A stretch of DNA of 64,000 bases. It comes from Streptomyces luteogriseus (GTDB lineage Bacteria; Actinomycetota; Actinomycetes; Streptomycetales; Streptomycetaceae). The DNA lies in the NCBI RefSeq assembly GCF_014205055.1, contig NZ_JACHMS010000001.1:186001-250000 (forward strand). Direction: 5' to 3'. The notes under the pieces are model-generated. The model was not told the DNA's origin. It did not search any database and was given only the letters and a program-made list of their open reading frames with translations. This document shows, piece after piece, positions 30,894 through 40,230 of this stretch; within the stretch, counting starts at the first letter, position 1; every line of letters starts with the position of its first letter. A program made the translations under genes and the position numbers.

Positions 30894-31349
30894 ATGACAC
30901 ACGGCAGCGAGCTGAGCGTGCATATGCGGCGCGTCCTGGACGCATCGCGCCCGGCCGTGTTCCGGGCGCTGACCGATCCCCGGGAACTGGCCCGCTGGTG
31001 GGGACCGGACGGGTTCACCATCCCGAGTGCCGAGAGCGACCTCCGCCCGGGCGGCGCCTACCGCATCGCGATGCGGCCCCCGGAAGGCGATCCGTTCCAC
31101 CTGGTCGGCGAGTTCCTCCGGGTCGAGCCCCCGGAACGCCTGGCCTACACCTTCCGCTGGGAGGATCCGGACCCCGAGGACCGGGAGACGGTGGTGACAC
31201 TGTCCCTTCACGACATCGGCCCCGCCCGGTCCGAACTGATCCTCGACCAGGGCGACTTCGCCTCGGAGCGGCGACGGGCCCTCCACGAGGAAGGATGGAG
31301 TCAGGGCCTGGGCAAACTCGGGGAGCTGCTCGCCTCGCAACGGGATTGA
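30894..31349 (+). CDS. SRPBCC (AHSA1/START-like) domain protein
   Basis: A 151-residue single-domain protein starting RVLDASRPAVFRALTDPRELARWWGPDGFT, the family hallmark, with VEPPERLAYTFRWEDPDPED and EEGWSQGLGKLGELL at the C-terminal helix. Such proteins have a hydrophobic pocket and are often encoded beside ArsR-type regulators, none of which is present here. GGGAGG precedes both a GTG (30891) and the chosen ATG. Ligand unknown. Confidence 0.88.
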   Translation: MTHGSELSVHMRRVLDASRPAVFRALTDPRELARWWGPDGFTIPSAESDLRPGGAYRIAMRPPEGDPFHLVGEFLRVEPPERLAYTFRWEDPDPEDRETVVTLSLHDIGPARSELILDQGDFASERRRALHEEGWSQGLGKLGELLASQRD

Positions 31350-31358
31350 TCCCGCCGG

Positions 31359-31874
31359 TCAGTGCCCGGCAGCCACCTTCACCAGAGCGACCGCCACACC
31401 GATCGCGGCGTCCGCGAGGCCCGCCACCAGGGCGGCCAGGGTGCCGCCTCCCATGCGCAGCCCGCCCACACAGCCCCACAGGAACAGGGAGACCACGCAC
31501 ACACCCGCCGCCGTCAGCAACGCGGCGTGCAGGGTCAGGACGTCCAGCGCTGCCAGGGCGATCAGCACGGACGGGCCCGCGGCGCAGGACAACAGTGGGC
31601 TGCTGACGTACAGCATGCGGCGCAGCTCGCGGCCGGTGGCGAGATTCCGGTGGACGGTGCGGTGCGCCTGCTGGTCGGCGACGAACGCCGCGAGCCAGAG
31701 ACCCAGGGCGGTCGTCAGGACCGTGGCGACGGCGCCGAGGGCGCCCACCTCGCCGAAGGAGAGACCGACCACCACGGCGATCATCGTGATCGTCGCGTAG
31801 ATACGCTCCTTCAGACGGTCCGCCAGTACACCGGGCTCCGCGCCGGGCGGCACATCCGCTAGCCGGTCGTCCAC
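31359..31874 (-). CDS. Integral membrane protein, four predicted segments
   Basis: A 171-residue protein with about four hydrophobic segments (ATITMIAVVVGLSFGEVGAL, VATVLTTALGLWLAAFVAD, VLIALAALDVLTLHAALL, and a C-terminal VAGLADAAIGVAVALVKVAA). I recall similar membrane proteins in Streptomyces but no function. The GTG at 31874 overlaps the 3' end of the glycosyltransferase gene by 16 nt, so it is probably co-transcribed with it. Confidence 0.65.
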   Translation of the reverse strand: MDDRLADVPPGAEPGVLADRLKERIYATITMIAVVVGLSFGEVGALGAVATVLTTALGLWLAAFVADQQAHRTVHRNLATGRELRRMLYVSSPLLSCAAGPSVLIALAALDVLTLHAALLTAAGVCVVSLFLWGCVGGLRMGGGTLAALVAGLADAAIGVAVALVKVAAGH

Positions 31875-33883
31875 CGGCTGATGCCCCTCACGCGGCGGAG
31901 GGCCGCCGCCGTCAGCCTGACCGGCGCCACGCGCAGCACCAGGGCGCCTCTCGGACCGCCCGGGAGCGGCTTGGCGTAGTAGGGGCGGCCGAGCCGGGAC
32001 GCGCGAAACCACCGGGTGCCGGACAGTCCCCTCACGGGTGGAACGGGGATGCGGCGCCCCGGGTCGTCCGTGCGGAGGGTCAGCGTCCAGCGTCCTGGCG
32101 GCAGTTTCCCCACGGGCAGGACGGCGGTGAAGGCGCAGCTGCCGTCGCGTGCGTACAGCAGGGGCACCTCTCGCACCGAACCCGAGTCCTCTTCGGCGCG
32201 CAGGGCGGTGACGGGGCGGACAGCGGCATCGCCGGTCGGGCGGCCGCTGACGACGAGGATGGCGGGTGCGGAGGTGTCCCAGGCGATCCCGGTCACGCGG
32301 CAGATCGGATCGGCCTCGGCTTCCCGGAGGTCCAGGGAGAAGTCGCCGTGGGGGGTGAAGAAGGGGCGTGCGGTGGTGGGGCCGTGCCCGGGCCGGTGGC
32401 CGGGGGCCAGTTCCCGCTGCGGTGGAGCGTGCCGCTCGCCGTTCGCGTCCGTCCGGACTCGGCGGAGCCTCACGGTCCGGCTCACTCCCTGGGCGCGGAC
32501 GTCCAGGTAGAGGTCCCACCGGCCGCTGCCGAGCGGGGCGCCCGAGTCCACGGTGTCCAGGTCCACGTCGGCCGTGAAGCCGGTCGCGGCGTCCTGGCCG
32601 TCGTGCGGGCCCGTGCCGACGGTCGTCGGCACAGGGATGTCCGGATGCCGGAAGCCGCTCGGACGCAGGACCAGCCGGGTGTCGGACTGGAGGGGGCCGA
32701 GGGACTCGATGTGGGCGTGGCCGACGAGTCGGAGCACATCGCCGTCGCCCGTCCAGGCCGCTTCGGTGAGTTCGTGGTGGACCGGGATGCGGCTCGTGGC
32801 GTCGAAGCAGGCGTCCGGGACCGCCTTCGCGGGGTCACGGAAGAAGGGGTGGGACCAGTAGACGCGGCCCTTGTCCACGACGTGGCCGCGCCCCGCGTCC
32901 TCCTTCGCGCACCGGGCCACGGTCATGAGGTCCTCGTAGCGGTCGGCGCGCAGGAGGTGGACGATCAGCCGGTCCTGTGGGGCGATCGACTGGAAGACGC
33001 CCTCGCTCACATAGGTCTGCGCCCAGTGCCGGAACTGCGGGTAGAAGACCTCCCGTGCCCGCTGTTCGCTCTCCCGGGGCAGCAGGGCACGCAGCGGCCC
33101 GCACAGCTCCCACTCCACATGGCGGCGCATGATCCGGTCCTGGCGCGGGCCGGGGTCCAGGTAGCGGGCGACCGTCTCGAAGCACAGCCGGGTGCCGTCC
33201 ATGCGGTGGACGAGGTCGGCGGCGGTGAGGGTGAGGTTGTTGCCGTTCCGGCGGTTGCGCGAGTAGTAGCAGTCGTAGTCGGCGACCACGGAGATGCCGT
33301 CGGCGTTGAGGAAGGCGGCAGCCGTGAACGGCTTGTCCTCGCAATTGCGGTACGGCGGGAACCTGAGGTTCAGCCGTTCGATCAGCGAGCGTCGGAACAG
33401 CTTCCAGCAGCCCAGGGTGCGGTAGGCGGCGGAGGAGAAGACGTCGGTGCGGGGCTGGTTGTGGGAGAAGACGGCGGTCGGTACGGCACGACCGCCGACC
33501 GACACCATCTTCCCGAGGACCACGTCGGTGCGGTTCTCGTCCGCCATGGCGACCATGCGGCGCAGGGCGTCCGGGCCGAGGTAGTCGTCGGAGTCGAGGA
33601 AGAAGACAAAGTCGCCTGCGGCCCTGTCCAGGCCGGTGTTGCGCGGGCCTCCGGCCCCTCCGCTGTTGGGCTGGTGGACGACCCGCATGGTGGAGCAGCT
33701 CTGCGCGAGGCGGTCCAGTTCGGGTCCGGTGCCGTCGGTCGACCCGTCGTCGACGGCGATGATCTCGATCTCGTCCGGATCGAGCGTCTGCTCCATGACG
33801 GAGGTGACGCATCGCGTCAGTTCCGGCATCGCGTTGTACGCGGGGATGATCACGCTGACACGGGGAGGGGTCGTACGGGACAT
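31859..33883 (-). CDS. Family 2 glycosyltransferase with C-terminal beta domains
   Basis: A 674-residue protein. Residues 8-115 are a GT-A fold: VSVIIPAYNAMPELTRCVTS, IIAVDDGSTDGTGPELDRL and the D-x-D box FFLDSDDYLGPD. The remaining two thirds carry a helical part (RDIMRRHVEWELCGP-like) and beta-rich repeats (GRWDLYLDVRAQGVS; GRWTLTLRTDD), as in TarS/teichoic-acid-type glycosyltransferases of actinomycetes. A role in decorating a cell-wall polymer is inferred. The ATG follows GGAG at 7 nt. The 5' side borders a block of gene remnants. Confidence 0.85.
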   Translation of the reverse strand: MSRTTPPRVSVIIPAYNAMPELTRCVTSVMEQTLDPDEIEIIAVDDGSTDGTGPELDRLAQSCSTMRVVHQPNSGGAGGPRNTGLDRAAGDFVFFLDSDDYLGPDALRRMVAMADENRTDVVLGKMVSVGGRAVPTAVFSHNQPRTDVFSSAAYRTLGCWKLFRRSLIERLNLRFPPYRNCEDKPFTAAAFLNADGISVVADYDCYYSRNRRNGNNLTLTAADLVHRMDGTRLCFETVARYLDPGPRQDRIMRRHVEWELCGPLRALLPRESEQRAREVFYPQFRHWAQTYVSEGVFQSIAPQDRLIVHLLRADRYEDLMTVARCAKEDAGRGHVVDKGRVYWSHPFFRDPAKAVPDACFDATSRIPVHHELTEAAWTGDGDVLRLVGHAHIESLGPLQSDTRLVLRPSGFRHPDIPVPTTVGTGPHDGQDAATGFTADVDLDTVDSGAPLGSGRWDLYLDVRAQGVSRTVRLRRVRTDANGERHAPPQRELAPGHRPGHGPTTARPFFTPHGDFSLDLREAEADPICRVTGIAWDTSAPAILVVSGRPTGDAAVRPVTALRAEEDSGSVREVPLLYARDGSCAFTAVLPVGKLPPGRWTLTLRTDDPGRRIPVPPVRGLSGTRWFRASRLGRPYYAKPLPGGPRGALVLRVAPVRLTAAALRRVRGISRWTTG

Positions 33884-34089
33884 GAGCGGCTCCGGGCCGT
33901 GGGGGTGGTGCGGTCCTGAAGGAGGCAGTCCGGTTCCTGACGGGGCCGGGCGACACGCGACTCCATGGAGTGTCCGGCGAGCCCGCTCCGGCCACCCCGC
34001 GGGAGGCGCTCTCCTACGCTGTCGGAGTGTGGGAACCACCCGTCCGGGTGCGTGTCGACCGCACCTGTGACGTCCTTTCCTCCGGTACC

Positions 34090-35956
34090 GGTCCCGGGGC
34101 GTCCTCGGCGCAGGCACCCCGGGGCCAGGCCGCCTCGTACTCCTCGGTGCCCAGGGACACGCGCACCCGTCGCTCGGCGATGAGGTGCGCCTCGTGGAAC
34201 GGGCGCCGGCCGATCAGCGCCACCCCGGTGTCCCGGCGCATGCGGTGGGCGGCGCCCAGCAGCCACGCCGCCCACCGCATGCGCCGGTGGCCGCCACCGC
34301 CCAGGCCAGTGTCTCCAGGCCCCCAGACCGGTCCCCCGCTGTCCCCGATCGCCTGTTGCCGCGCCAGGGCCCGCTGCAGGGGAGTCACGGCCTTTCTGGC
34401 GAATGGTCTCCAGCAGGCTGTACCTGGCACGGTCACCGGAACTGTTGACCGCCACGATCGACTTGTCGACCAGCCCCGCCAGCAGGTCGAGCACGTCCTC
34501 CCGGGACACGCCCTCGTCCGCGCAGACCGCTTCCGCCGCTTGAAGGTCGAAGCCGCCCGAGAACACGGACAGCCGGTTCCAGAGCAGCCGTTCGCCTTCG
34601 GTGCACAGGTCGTAGCTCCAGTCGACGATGCCCCGAAGGGTGTGGTGACCGCGGGCGGACGTGCGCGGCCGCGGCACGGACAGCAGGCGGAACCGGTCGT
34701 CGAGGCGCTCGAGGATCTCCTCGGCCGTCATCGCGCTCAGGCGTACCGCGGCGAGTTCGATGGCGAGGGGGATGCCGTCCAGCCGCACGCACAGTTGGGC
34801 CACCGCCTGGCGGTTGCGGGCGGTGAGCCGGAAGGCGGGGGGCCGAGGCGGCGGCACGGTCCAGGAGGAGCCTCACGGCTTCGGAGCACAGCAACGGGTC
34901 GTCGGCGTCAGAGGCAGCCGAGACTCCGGTCGTGGCCGCGACGTCATCTGAGGCCTCGACCGCGGGATTCCGGCGGGCGGAGGCGCCGCCTGTGGTGCCC
35001 TCCACGGCGGGCAGGGTGAGCGACGGCACCGTCAGTACGTGCTCGCCGGGAGTTCCCGGACGCTGCCGGCTCGTGGCCAGGACGCGCAGTCCCGGTGCCG
35101 CACGCGCCAGGCGCAGCACGAGACCGGCGACGTGCTCCACCAAGTGCTCGCAGTTGTCCAGGACGAGCAGCAGGCGGCGGTCGCGCAGATGGTCGGCGAC
35201 CGCGTCCGCGGCAGGGCGCGCGGACTGGTCGCGCAGGCCGAGCGCCTCCGACACGGCCCGGTCGAGGAGGTCCGCGTCGCTCAGCGGGGCGAGGTCGGCG
35301 AGCCGGACCCCGTCGGCGAAGGAGGGCGCGGCCTCGGCGGCGGCACGCAGAGCGAGCCGTGTCCTGCCCACACCGCCCACTCCGGTGAGGGTGACGAGCC
35401 GGGCGCTCCCCAACAGGCGCCGCACCTCGGCCATCTGTGTCTCGCGGCCGACGAACGTGGTCATCTCCACGGGCAGGTCGCCGCCCCGTGACGGTGGGAC
35501 CATCCTCGCCGCCCGTACCTCGATCAGGTCCGGGGCTGCTGCCAGCAGCCGTTGGCGGACCTGCCTCAGCCCGGCCCCGGGCGCGACGCCCCGTTCGTCG
35601 GCGAGCAGCGCGGTGACCTGGCGATGGCTTTCCAGCGCCTCGCCTTGCCGTCTGCAGTGGAAGAGCGCCGGCATCCGCTGCGCCCAGAAGTGTTCGCGCA
35701 GCGGGTACCCCGCGATGAGGCCCCGCAGTTCCGGCAGGACATCGGCGGCCCGGCCGAGGGCCAGGTCCGCGTCGATCCGCAACTCCAGTGCGTCCAGGCT
35801 CTGTTCGTCCAGGGCGGCCACCACGCCCCGGACGAGGTGCGCGGGCAGGTCCGACAGCGGGTCCCCGCGCCACAGCCCCAGGGCCTCGCCCAGCAGCGGG
35901 GCCGCGCGTGCCGCCGCGCCTTCCTCCAGAGCCGTGCGGCCCTGGCGTACGAGGGT
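34090..35956 (-). pseudogene. AfsR/SARP-like regulator pseudogene (BTAD + NB-ARC)
   Basis: The remains begin inside a bacterial transcriptional activation domain (LVRQGRTALEEG, LWRGDPLSDLPAHLVRG) without the N-terminal DNA-binding part. An ATPase domain follows (MTTFVGRETQMAEVRRLLG, VTLTGVGGVGRTRLALR, LLLVLDNCEHL), and after a frameshift near 34860 the sequence continues with QLCVRLDGIPLAIELAAVRL and GIVDWSYDLCTEGERLL. The TPR region is mostly deleted; only a final piece (AWLLGAAHRMRRDTGVALIG) survives after another frame change. N-terminal truncation, two or more frameshifts and a deletion show that it is dead. The intact ancestor would have controlled secondary metabolism. Confidence 0.88.
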
Positions 35957-36382
35957 CGCCGAGAACACCTGGCTGGTCACCCAGCACGAGGCCGCCTACC
36001 GGGACATGAGTCCTCGACAGGTCGCCGAGCAGGCGTTCCGGAGGGCCGACGGCTGCATGATGAGCGCGAAGAAGGACGGCATCGTCCACATCGGCGGCTT
36101 CCTCGGCCTGCGTGACCGTTCCCCTGGCCGAGCGGTGCGAGCTGCTGCTCATCGCCACGGAAGGCTTTCCCACCTACAGGCGCCCCTGTCACAGCAGCAC
36201 CCTACGAACTGGTCCGGCTCGCGCTCCCCCGCAGAACGTACGGCCTCGGCCACCTGAACCACGCCGGCGAGGTCCTCGCGGCCACGGCGAAGAACAAGGA
36301 GCGGATCCCCGGTTACCGCCTGGTCGAACAGCCGCCGCTTCTCCGCCACTTTCGCTGCAAGCTGGAGCCGGTCTCGGACTGA
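35957..36382 (+). pseudogene. Tryptophanase / beta-eliminating lyase fragment
   Basis: Opposite to and directly abutting the AfsR-like remnant is an internal piece of a PLP-dependent tryptophanase / tyrosine phenol-lyase: AENTWLVTQHEAAYRDMSPR, ADGCMMSAKKDGIVHIGGFL (SAKKD with the PLP lysine), and in another frame LAERCELLLIATEGFPTY. A deletion removes about 100 residues, then APYELVRLALPR and GYRLVEQPPLLRHFRCKLEP complete the C-terminus to a TGA. N-terminus, middle and reading frame are all lost. Confidence 0.85.
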
Positions 36383-36608
36383 AAGCGGCAGCATGCCTTC
36401 CGATGTGGCGGTGTGTGGCGTGTCACAGCCAGGAAAAGCAGCCTAAGTTGTCTGCATCACAGCGGAAATGTCCATTTGGCGTCCATGCTCGAACCGGACG
36501 TCGGCCCCGAAGTGGGGCCCCTCGGCATTCTCTTGGGCGCGACGTACAAAGTGACCCATGACACAGCCCTCGTGACATTCCCCCCGCCCTCTCGGAAGGT
36601 GCCCCACC

Positions 36609-37796
36609 ATGGCCGCATACCTCTGCCCGCCCGCCGTCATACACGGCGAGCATGCCGTGAAGACCAGCCAGATCGTGGCGGAGGTGAGCGACCGGCACCC
36701 GCATGCGCCGTGGGCGCCACGGATCGACGCCATCGCGGCCAGTACCGGCATAGACACCCGCGGGTGGATGCTGCCCCTTGAGTCCGCCGTCGCACCCGGC
36801 AAGGGCAACGGCCTGACGGCGGTCGGGGTCGAACGGGCCCAAGAGGCGTTGACCCGGGGCGGGTTCACCCAGCCGGACGTGGACCGCGTACTCGCCGCCC
36901 TCGAGACCGCGCCCGCGCCCCAGACCGTCCAGGAACGCACCGCGCCCGCCTGGGAGGCCGTGCAGTCCTACGGCGAGCACGCGGCGCGCGGGGCCCTCCA
37001 GATCGCCGGTCTGGACGCCGCGGACATCGACTGCCTGATCACCAGCAACTCCACCACCCCGGCACTGCCGGGCCTCGACCTGTCCCTGGCCAACCGGCTC
37101 TCGCTCCGCAACGACGTGATGCTGCTGCCGGCCACGCAGTGGGCCTGCATAGCGGGGACCCGCTCCCTGGCCCTGGCGGCGGATCTCGTGGCCGCCGACC
37201 CCGACCGGGTGGTCCTGGTGGTCATCTCGGAGGCCCTGAGCACGACCTATCAGCCCGCGGACGACACCCTCGAGTCCCTGATCGTCCGGTTGCTGTTCGC
37301 GGACACCGCCGTCGCCGCGGTGATCACGGGCCGCCCGCGGCCCGAGTCGGTGCTGCGGCTGGACGCGGCCTGGCATCACACCCTGCCCGGCACCCAGGAT
37401 CTGCACCGCCTCGAAACACGGGCGGACGGCACCCACTTCGTGATGGACCGGCGTGGGCCGCGCGCCGTACAGGAGACGGTCACCGCGATGTGGGAGTGGC
37501 TACGCGCCCGGTACCAGGACGACCCCGACTCCTGGCACCCCGATGTACTGCTCGCGCACCCAGGGGGGACCCGCGTGCTGGAGTACATGGAGCAGACGAT
37601 GCCCGACGCATGGCCCTCGGGGCTGCTGGACTACAGCCGGGACAGCTACACCAGCGGCAACCGCGGAGGCGCCGCCGTGTTCGACATCCTGCGGCGGGCG
37701 CACGACGCCGGGCAGCAGAAGCCCGGCAACCGCGCCGTGCTGTACGCGGCGGCACCCGGACTGACCGCCACCGCCCTGGAAGGGCAGTGGCTGTAG
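36609..37796 (+). CDS. Type III polyketide synthase
   Basis: A 395-residue chalcone/stilbene-synthase-fold enzyme. The catalytic triad can be placed: Cys180 in TQWACIAGTRSL, His317 in LLAHPGGTRVL and Asn351 in SGNRGGAAVFDIL, spaced as in the family. It iteratively condenses malonyl-type CoA units; the product (pyrone, resorcinol or other) cannot be read from sequence. The N-terminus AAYLCPPAVIHGEHAV is unlike RppA and germicidin synthase as I recall them. GGAAGG precedes the ATG. No tailoring or resistance gene adjoins it: a pseudogene lies upstream and a convergent phosphatase gene downstream, so it stands alone. Confidence 0.88.
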   Translation: MAAYLCPPAVIHGEHAVKTSQIVAEVSDRHPHAPWAPRIDAIAASTGIDTRGWMLPLESAVAPGKGNGLTAVGVERAQEALTRGGFTQPDVDRVLAALETAPAPQTVQERTAPAWEAVQSYGEHAARGALQIAGLDAADIDCLITSNSTTPALPGLDLSLANRLSLRNDVMLLPATQWACIAGTRSLALAADLVAADPDRVVLVVISEALSTTYQPADDTLESLIVRLLFADTAVAAVITGRPRPESVLRLDAAWHHTLPGTQDLHRLETRADGTHFVMDRRGPRAVQETVTAMWEWLRARYQDDPDSWHPDVLLAHPGGTRVLEYMEQTMPDAWPSGLLDYSRDSYTSGNRGGAAVFDILRRAHDAGQQKPGNRAVLYAAAPGLTATALEGQWL

Positions 37797-37899
37797 GACG
37801 GCGGAGGGCGCTGTCCGCACCGTCGGCCGACGCCGCCCCGACCCTCCAGATCCTCGCCGCGCTCCCCCGGACCGGCCGCGTCCCCGGCGCGTGGCCGCG

Positions 37900-40059
37900 T
37901 CATCTCGCGACTTCCGCCCAGACGACCTTCCCGGTGTCCGTCCACCGCACCCCCCACCGGGTGGTGAGCCGGTGCACGATGCTCAGGCCACGACCGCCGT
38001 TGTCGAGCAGATCGCCCCGCCTCAGACGCGGTCTGCCGTTGCCGCTGTCGCCCACCTCGCACAGCAGGCCGTGGCCGGCCCTGATCAGCCGCACCGTGAT
38101 GGGCCCTTCGGCGAACCGCACCGCGTTCGTGACCAGCTCGCTGACCAGCAACAGCGCGTTGTCCCGGGTGTCGTCCCTGGTGCCCCACCGCCTCAGCAGC
38201 TCGGCGACCTGCGCGCGGGCCCGGGCAGGGGCGTCGCCGCGGGCGGGCAGCCGCCAGGTCGCGGTGTCCTCCTTGCGGTAGCCGATCATCCGCGCGAGCA
38301 GCAGCGTCACGTCGTCGCGCTGCGGCGCGGGCGCCAGCGTGGAGACGATCTGCCGTGCGGACTGCTGCAGTGCGTCCCAGGGGTGCACGGCGGACACGAC
38401 GTCCGCCAGCCTGTCGATGCCCTCGTCGATCGACAGGGCGCGGTCCTCCACCAGGCCGTCGGTGTAGAGCGCCAGCACGGATCCCGGGGGCACGCCGAAG
38501 GTGTACACGTCGAACGGCTCCCGCAGCGCGAACTCGGCTCCCAGGCCGGGGTGAGGACGGATCGAGAGCGGGGCCGCCCGACCCTCCGCGGAGACCAGGA
38601 TCGGAGGAAGGTGCCCGGCGCTGGACAGCGTCACATGGTGGCCGACGGGGTCGTAGAGGGCGATGCAGCACGTCGATCCGAGGGCGCTGTACCCGGCCGC
38701 CAGCCCGGAATCCGCGTCGTCCAGCAGTGTCACGGTCTCGTCCAGATGCTCCAGCACCTGGTCGGGCGCGAGTCCCGCGGACAGCAGCGCTCGGGCCTCC
38801 ATACTCAGCTGGCCCATGGTGGCCGCGGCTCCCAGGCCGTGCCCGACCACGTCGCCGACCACCAGTGCGGTACGGCCGTCGGGCAGCGGGAAGCTGTTCA
38901 CCCAGTCGCCGCCGACGCCCGCGCTGTCGGGGGTGGCCGGCTGGTAGACGCTGGCGATCTCGATGGTGTCGCCGCCGGCCCGGGGCAGGAGCCGGCGCTG
39001 CAACGCCAGCACCTGGGTGTGCTCACGCTGGTGCTGGCGGGCCAGGTCGACGTGGTGGGCGGTCCTGGCGACCAGTTCCTGCAGGTCGAACAGCTCGCCG
39101 TCGCGGAAGGGGCAGTCCGCCCGTCGCCAGACCTCCGCCACGCCCAGGACGACGGGCGGTGCGCCCTCCAGGACCAGGGGGATGCATGCCAGTCCTGCCG
39201 ACCGGTCGCCGGGCACCAGGGCGCGCACCACGCGTGGGCTGCCGAAGACCCGCTCGAGTGCCTCCCGGTCGGGTATGACGATGGTCTGCGGGGCATCGTC
39301 GCGCAGCACCGCCTGTGCCAGCAGGCGACTCGCGTCACCGGGAAGATCGTCGCCCGGAGTCATGTAACCCTCGGGCCACACCCGGTCCGGCACCAGGGCC
39401 GCCCGCCGCAGATGGATGCGCCCCTGTGCCTTTCCGGTGACCCCCTCACCCGTCCACACGGCGAAGTCGAGGTCGACGGCGGCCACGTCTCCCCAGGCCA
39501 GCAGGGACTCCGCCAGTGACTGCGCCGTCTCGCCGATGTCCAGCGAGGTGCCGATCGCGGTCTCCGCGGCGTAGAGGTGCAGCCTCCTGGCCATGGCGAT
39601 CACCGAGACGGTCAGGCCGTCCACGGGTGCCGCGGCGGGCAGGATGCTCATGGAGACCACCAGCTCCGACCCGTCGGCCCGCCGCAGCCGCTGGATCCGG
39701 GCCACGTGCGCCTCACCGCTCTCGATGACCTGCCGCAGGCGTCGTGTGACCGTCGGCACGTCACCGGGGGGAAGGAGATCGACGAACGGCTTCCCGGCTC
39801 CGGCGTCCATGCCCGCGAACACAGGGGCATCCAGGTTGCACCGGGTGATGATCAGGTCCGTGTCCAGGTTGAGCGCGCCGAGGATCTGCTCCTGACGGCC
39901 GGCTGCCGGGTTCTCCGGGGGCCGCAGGCGGGTGCTGTCGCCCTGCGCTTGGGCAGTGCCGACGGGCGCCGCTGCTCCGCCACGCGGGATGTAGCGCCCC
40001 AGAGCGCGGCTGACCAGGTCGAACGCCGAGGAGGACGAGGGCGAGGGTGTGGAGTCCAT
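37900..40059 (-). CDS. Multidomain SpoIIE-type phosphatase with PAS, GAF and kinase-like domains
   Basis: A 719-residue cytosolic signalling protein. A PAS domain spans about 55-155, a GAF-like domain about 165-335, and a PP2C/SpoIIE phosphatase about 350-575 (YQPATPDSAGVGGDWVNSF, VVGDVVGHGLGAAATMGQL, LYTDGLVEDR, QRDDVTLLLARM with the metal-binding Asp). A C-terminal HATPase domain about 590-719 has the N-box LLLVSELVTNAVRFA and G-box NGGRGLSIVHRL. It thus joins phosphatase and anti-sigma-type kinase in one chain, acting on STAS antagonists. The sensed signal is unknown. Confidence 0.9.
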   Translation of the reverse strand: MDSTPSPSSSSAFDLVSRALGRYIPRGGAAAPVGTAQAQGDSTRLRPPENPAAGRQEQILGALNLDTDLIITRCNLDAPVFAGMDAGAGKPFVDLLPPGDVPTVTRRLRQVIESGEAHVARIQRLRRADGSELVVSMSILPAAAPVDGLTVSVIAMARRLHLYAAETAIGTSLDIGETAQSLAESLLAWGDVAAVDLDFAVWTGEGVTGKAQGRIHLRRAALVPDRVWPEGYMTPGDDLPGDASRLLAQAVLRDDAPQTIVIPDREALERVFGSPRVVRALVPGDRSAGLACIPLVLEGAPPVVLGVAEVWRRADCPFRDGELFDLQELVARTAHHVDLARQHQREHTQVLALQRRLLPRAGGDTIEIASVYQPATPDSAGVGGDWVNSFPLPDGRTALVVGDVVGHGLGAAATMGQLSMEARALLSAGLAPDQVLEHLDETVTLLDDADSGLAAGYSALGSTCCIALYDPVGHHVTLSSAGHLPPILVSAEGRAAPLSIRPHPGLGAEFALREPFDVYTFGVPPGSVLALYTDGLVEDRALSIDEGIDRLADVVSAVHPWDALQQSARQIVSTLAPAPQRDDVTLLLARMIGYRKEDTATWRLPARGDAPARARAQVAELLRRWGTRDDTRDNALLLVSELVTNAVRFAEGPITVRLIRAGHGLLCEVGDSGNGRPRLRRGDLLDNGGRGLSIVHRLTTRWGVRWTDTGKVVWAEVAR

Positions 40060-40230
40060 GCGGCTCTCTCAGCAATCCCCGGCGCGGGTGCCGGGGTTGT
40101 TTTCGGACCCGTGCGGTGAGGCCCCGAGTCCCTGACCGCACACCTCATTGAATAACACCGGGGGCCGCTTCGCACACACCAGCGATTGCTCGGTGAACGC
40201 GGACGGTGCACATGCCGGTGCCGGGACCGC

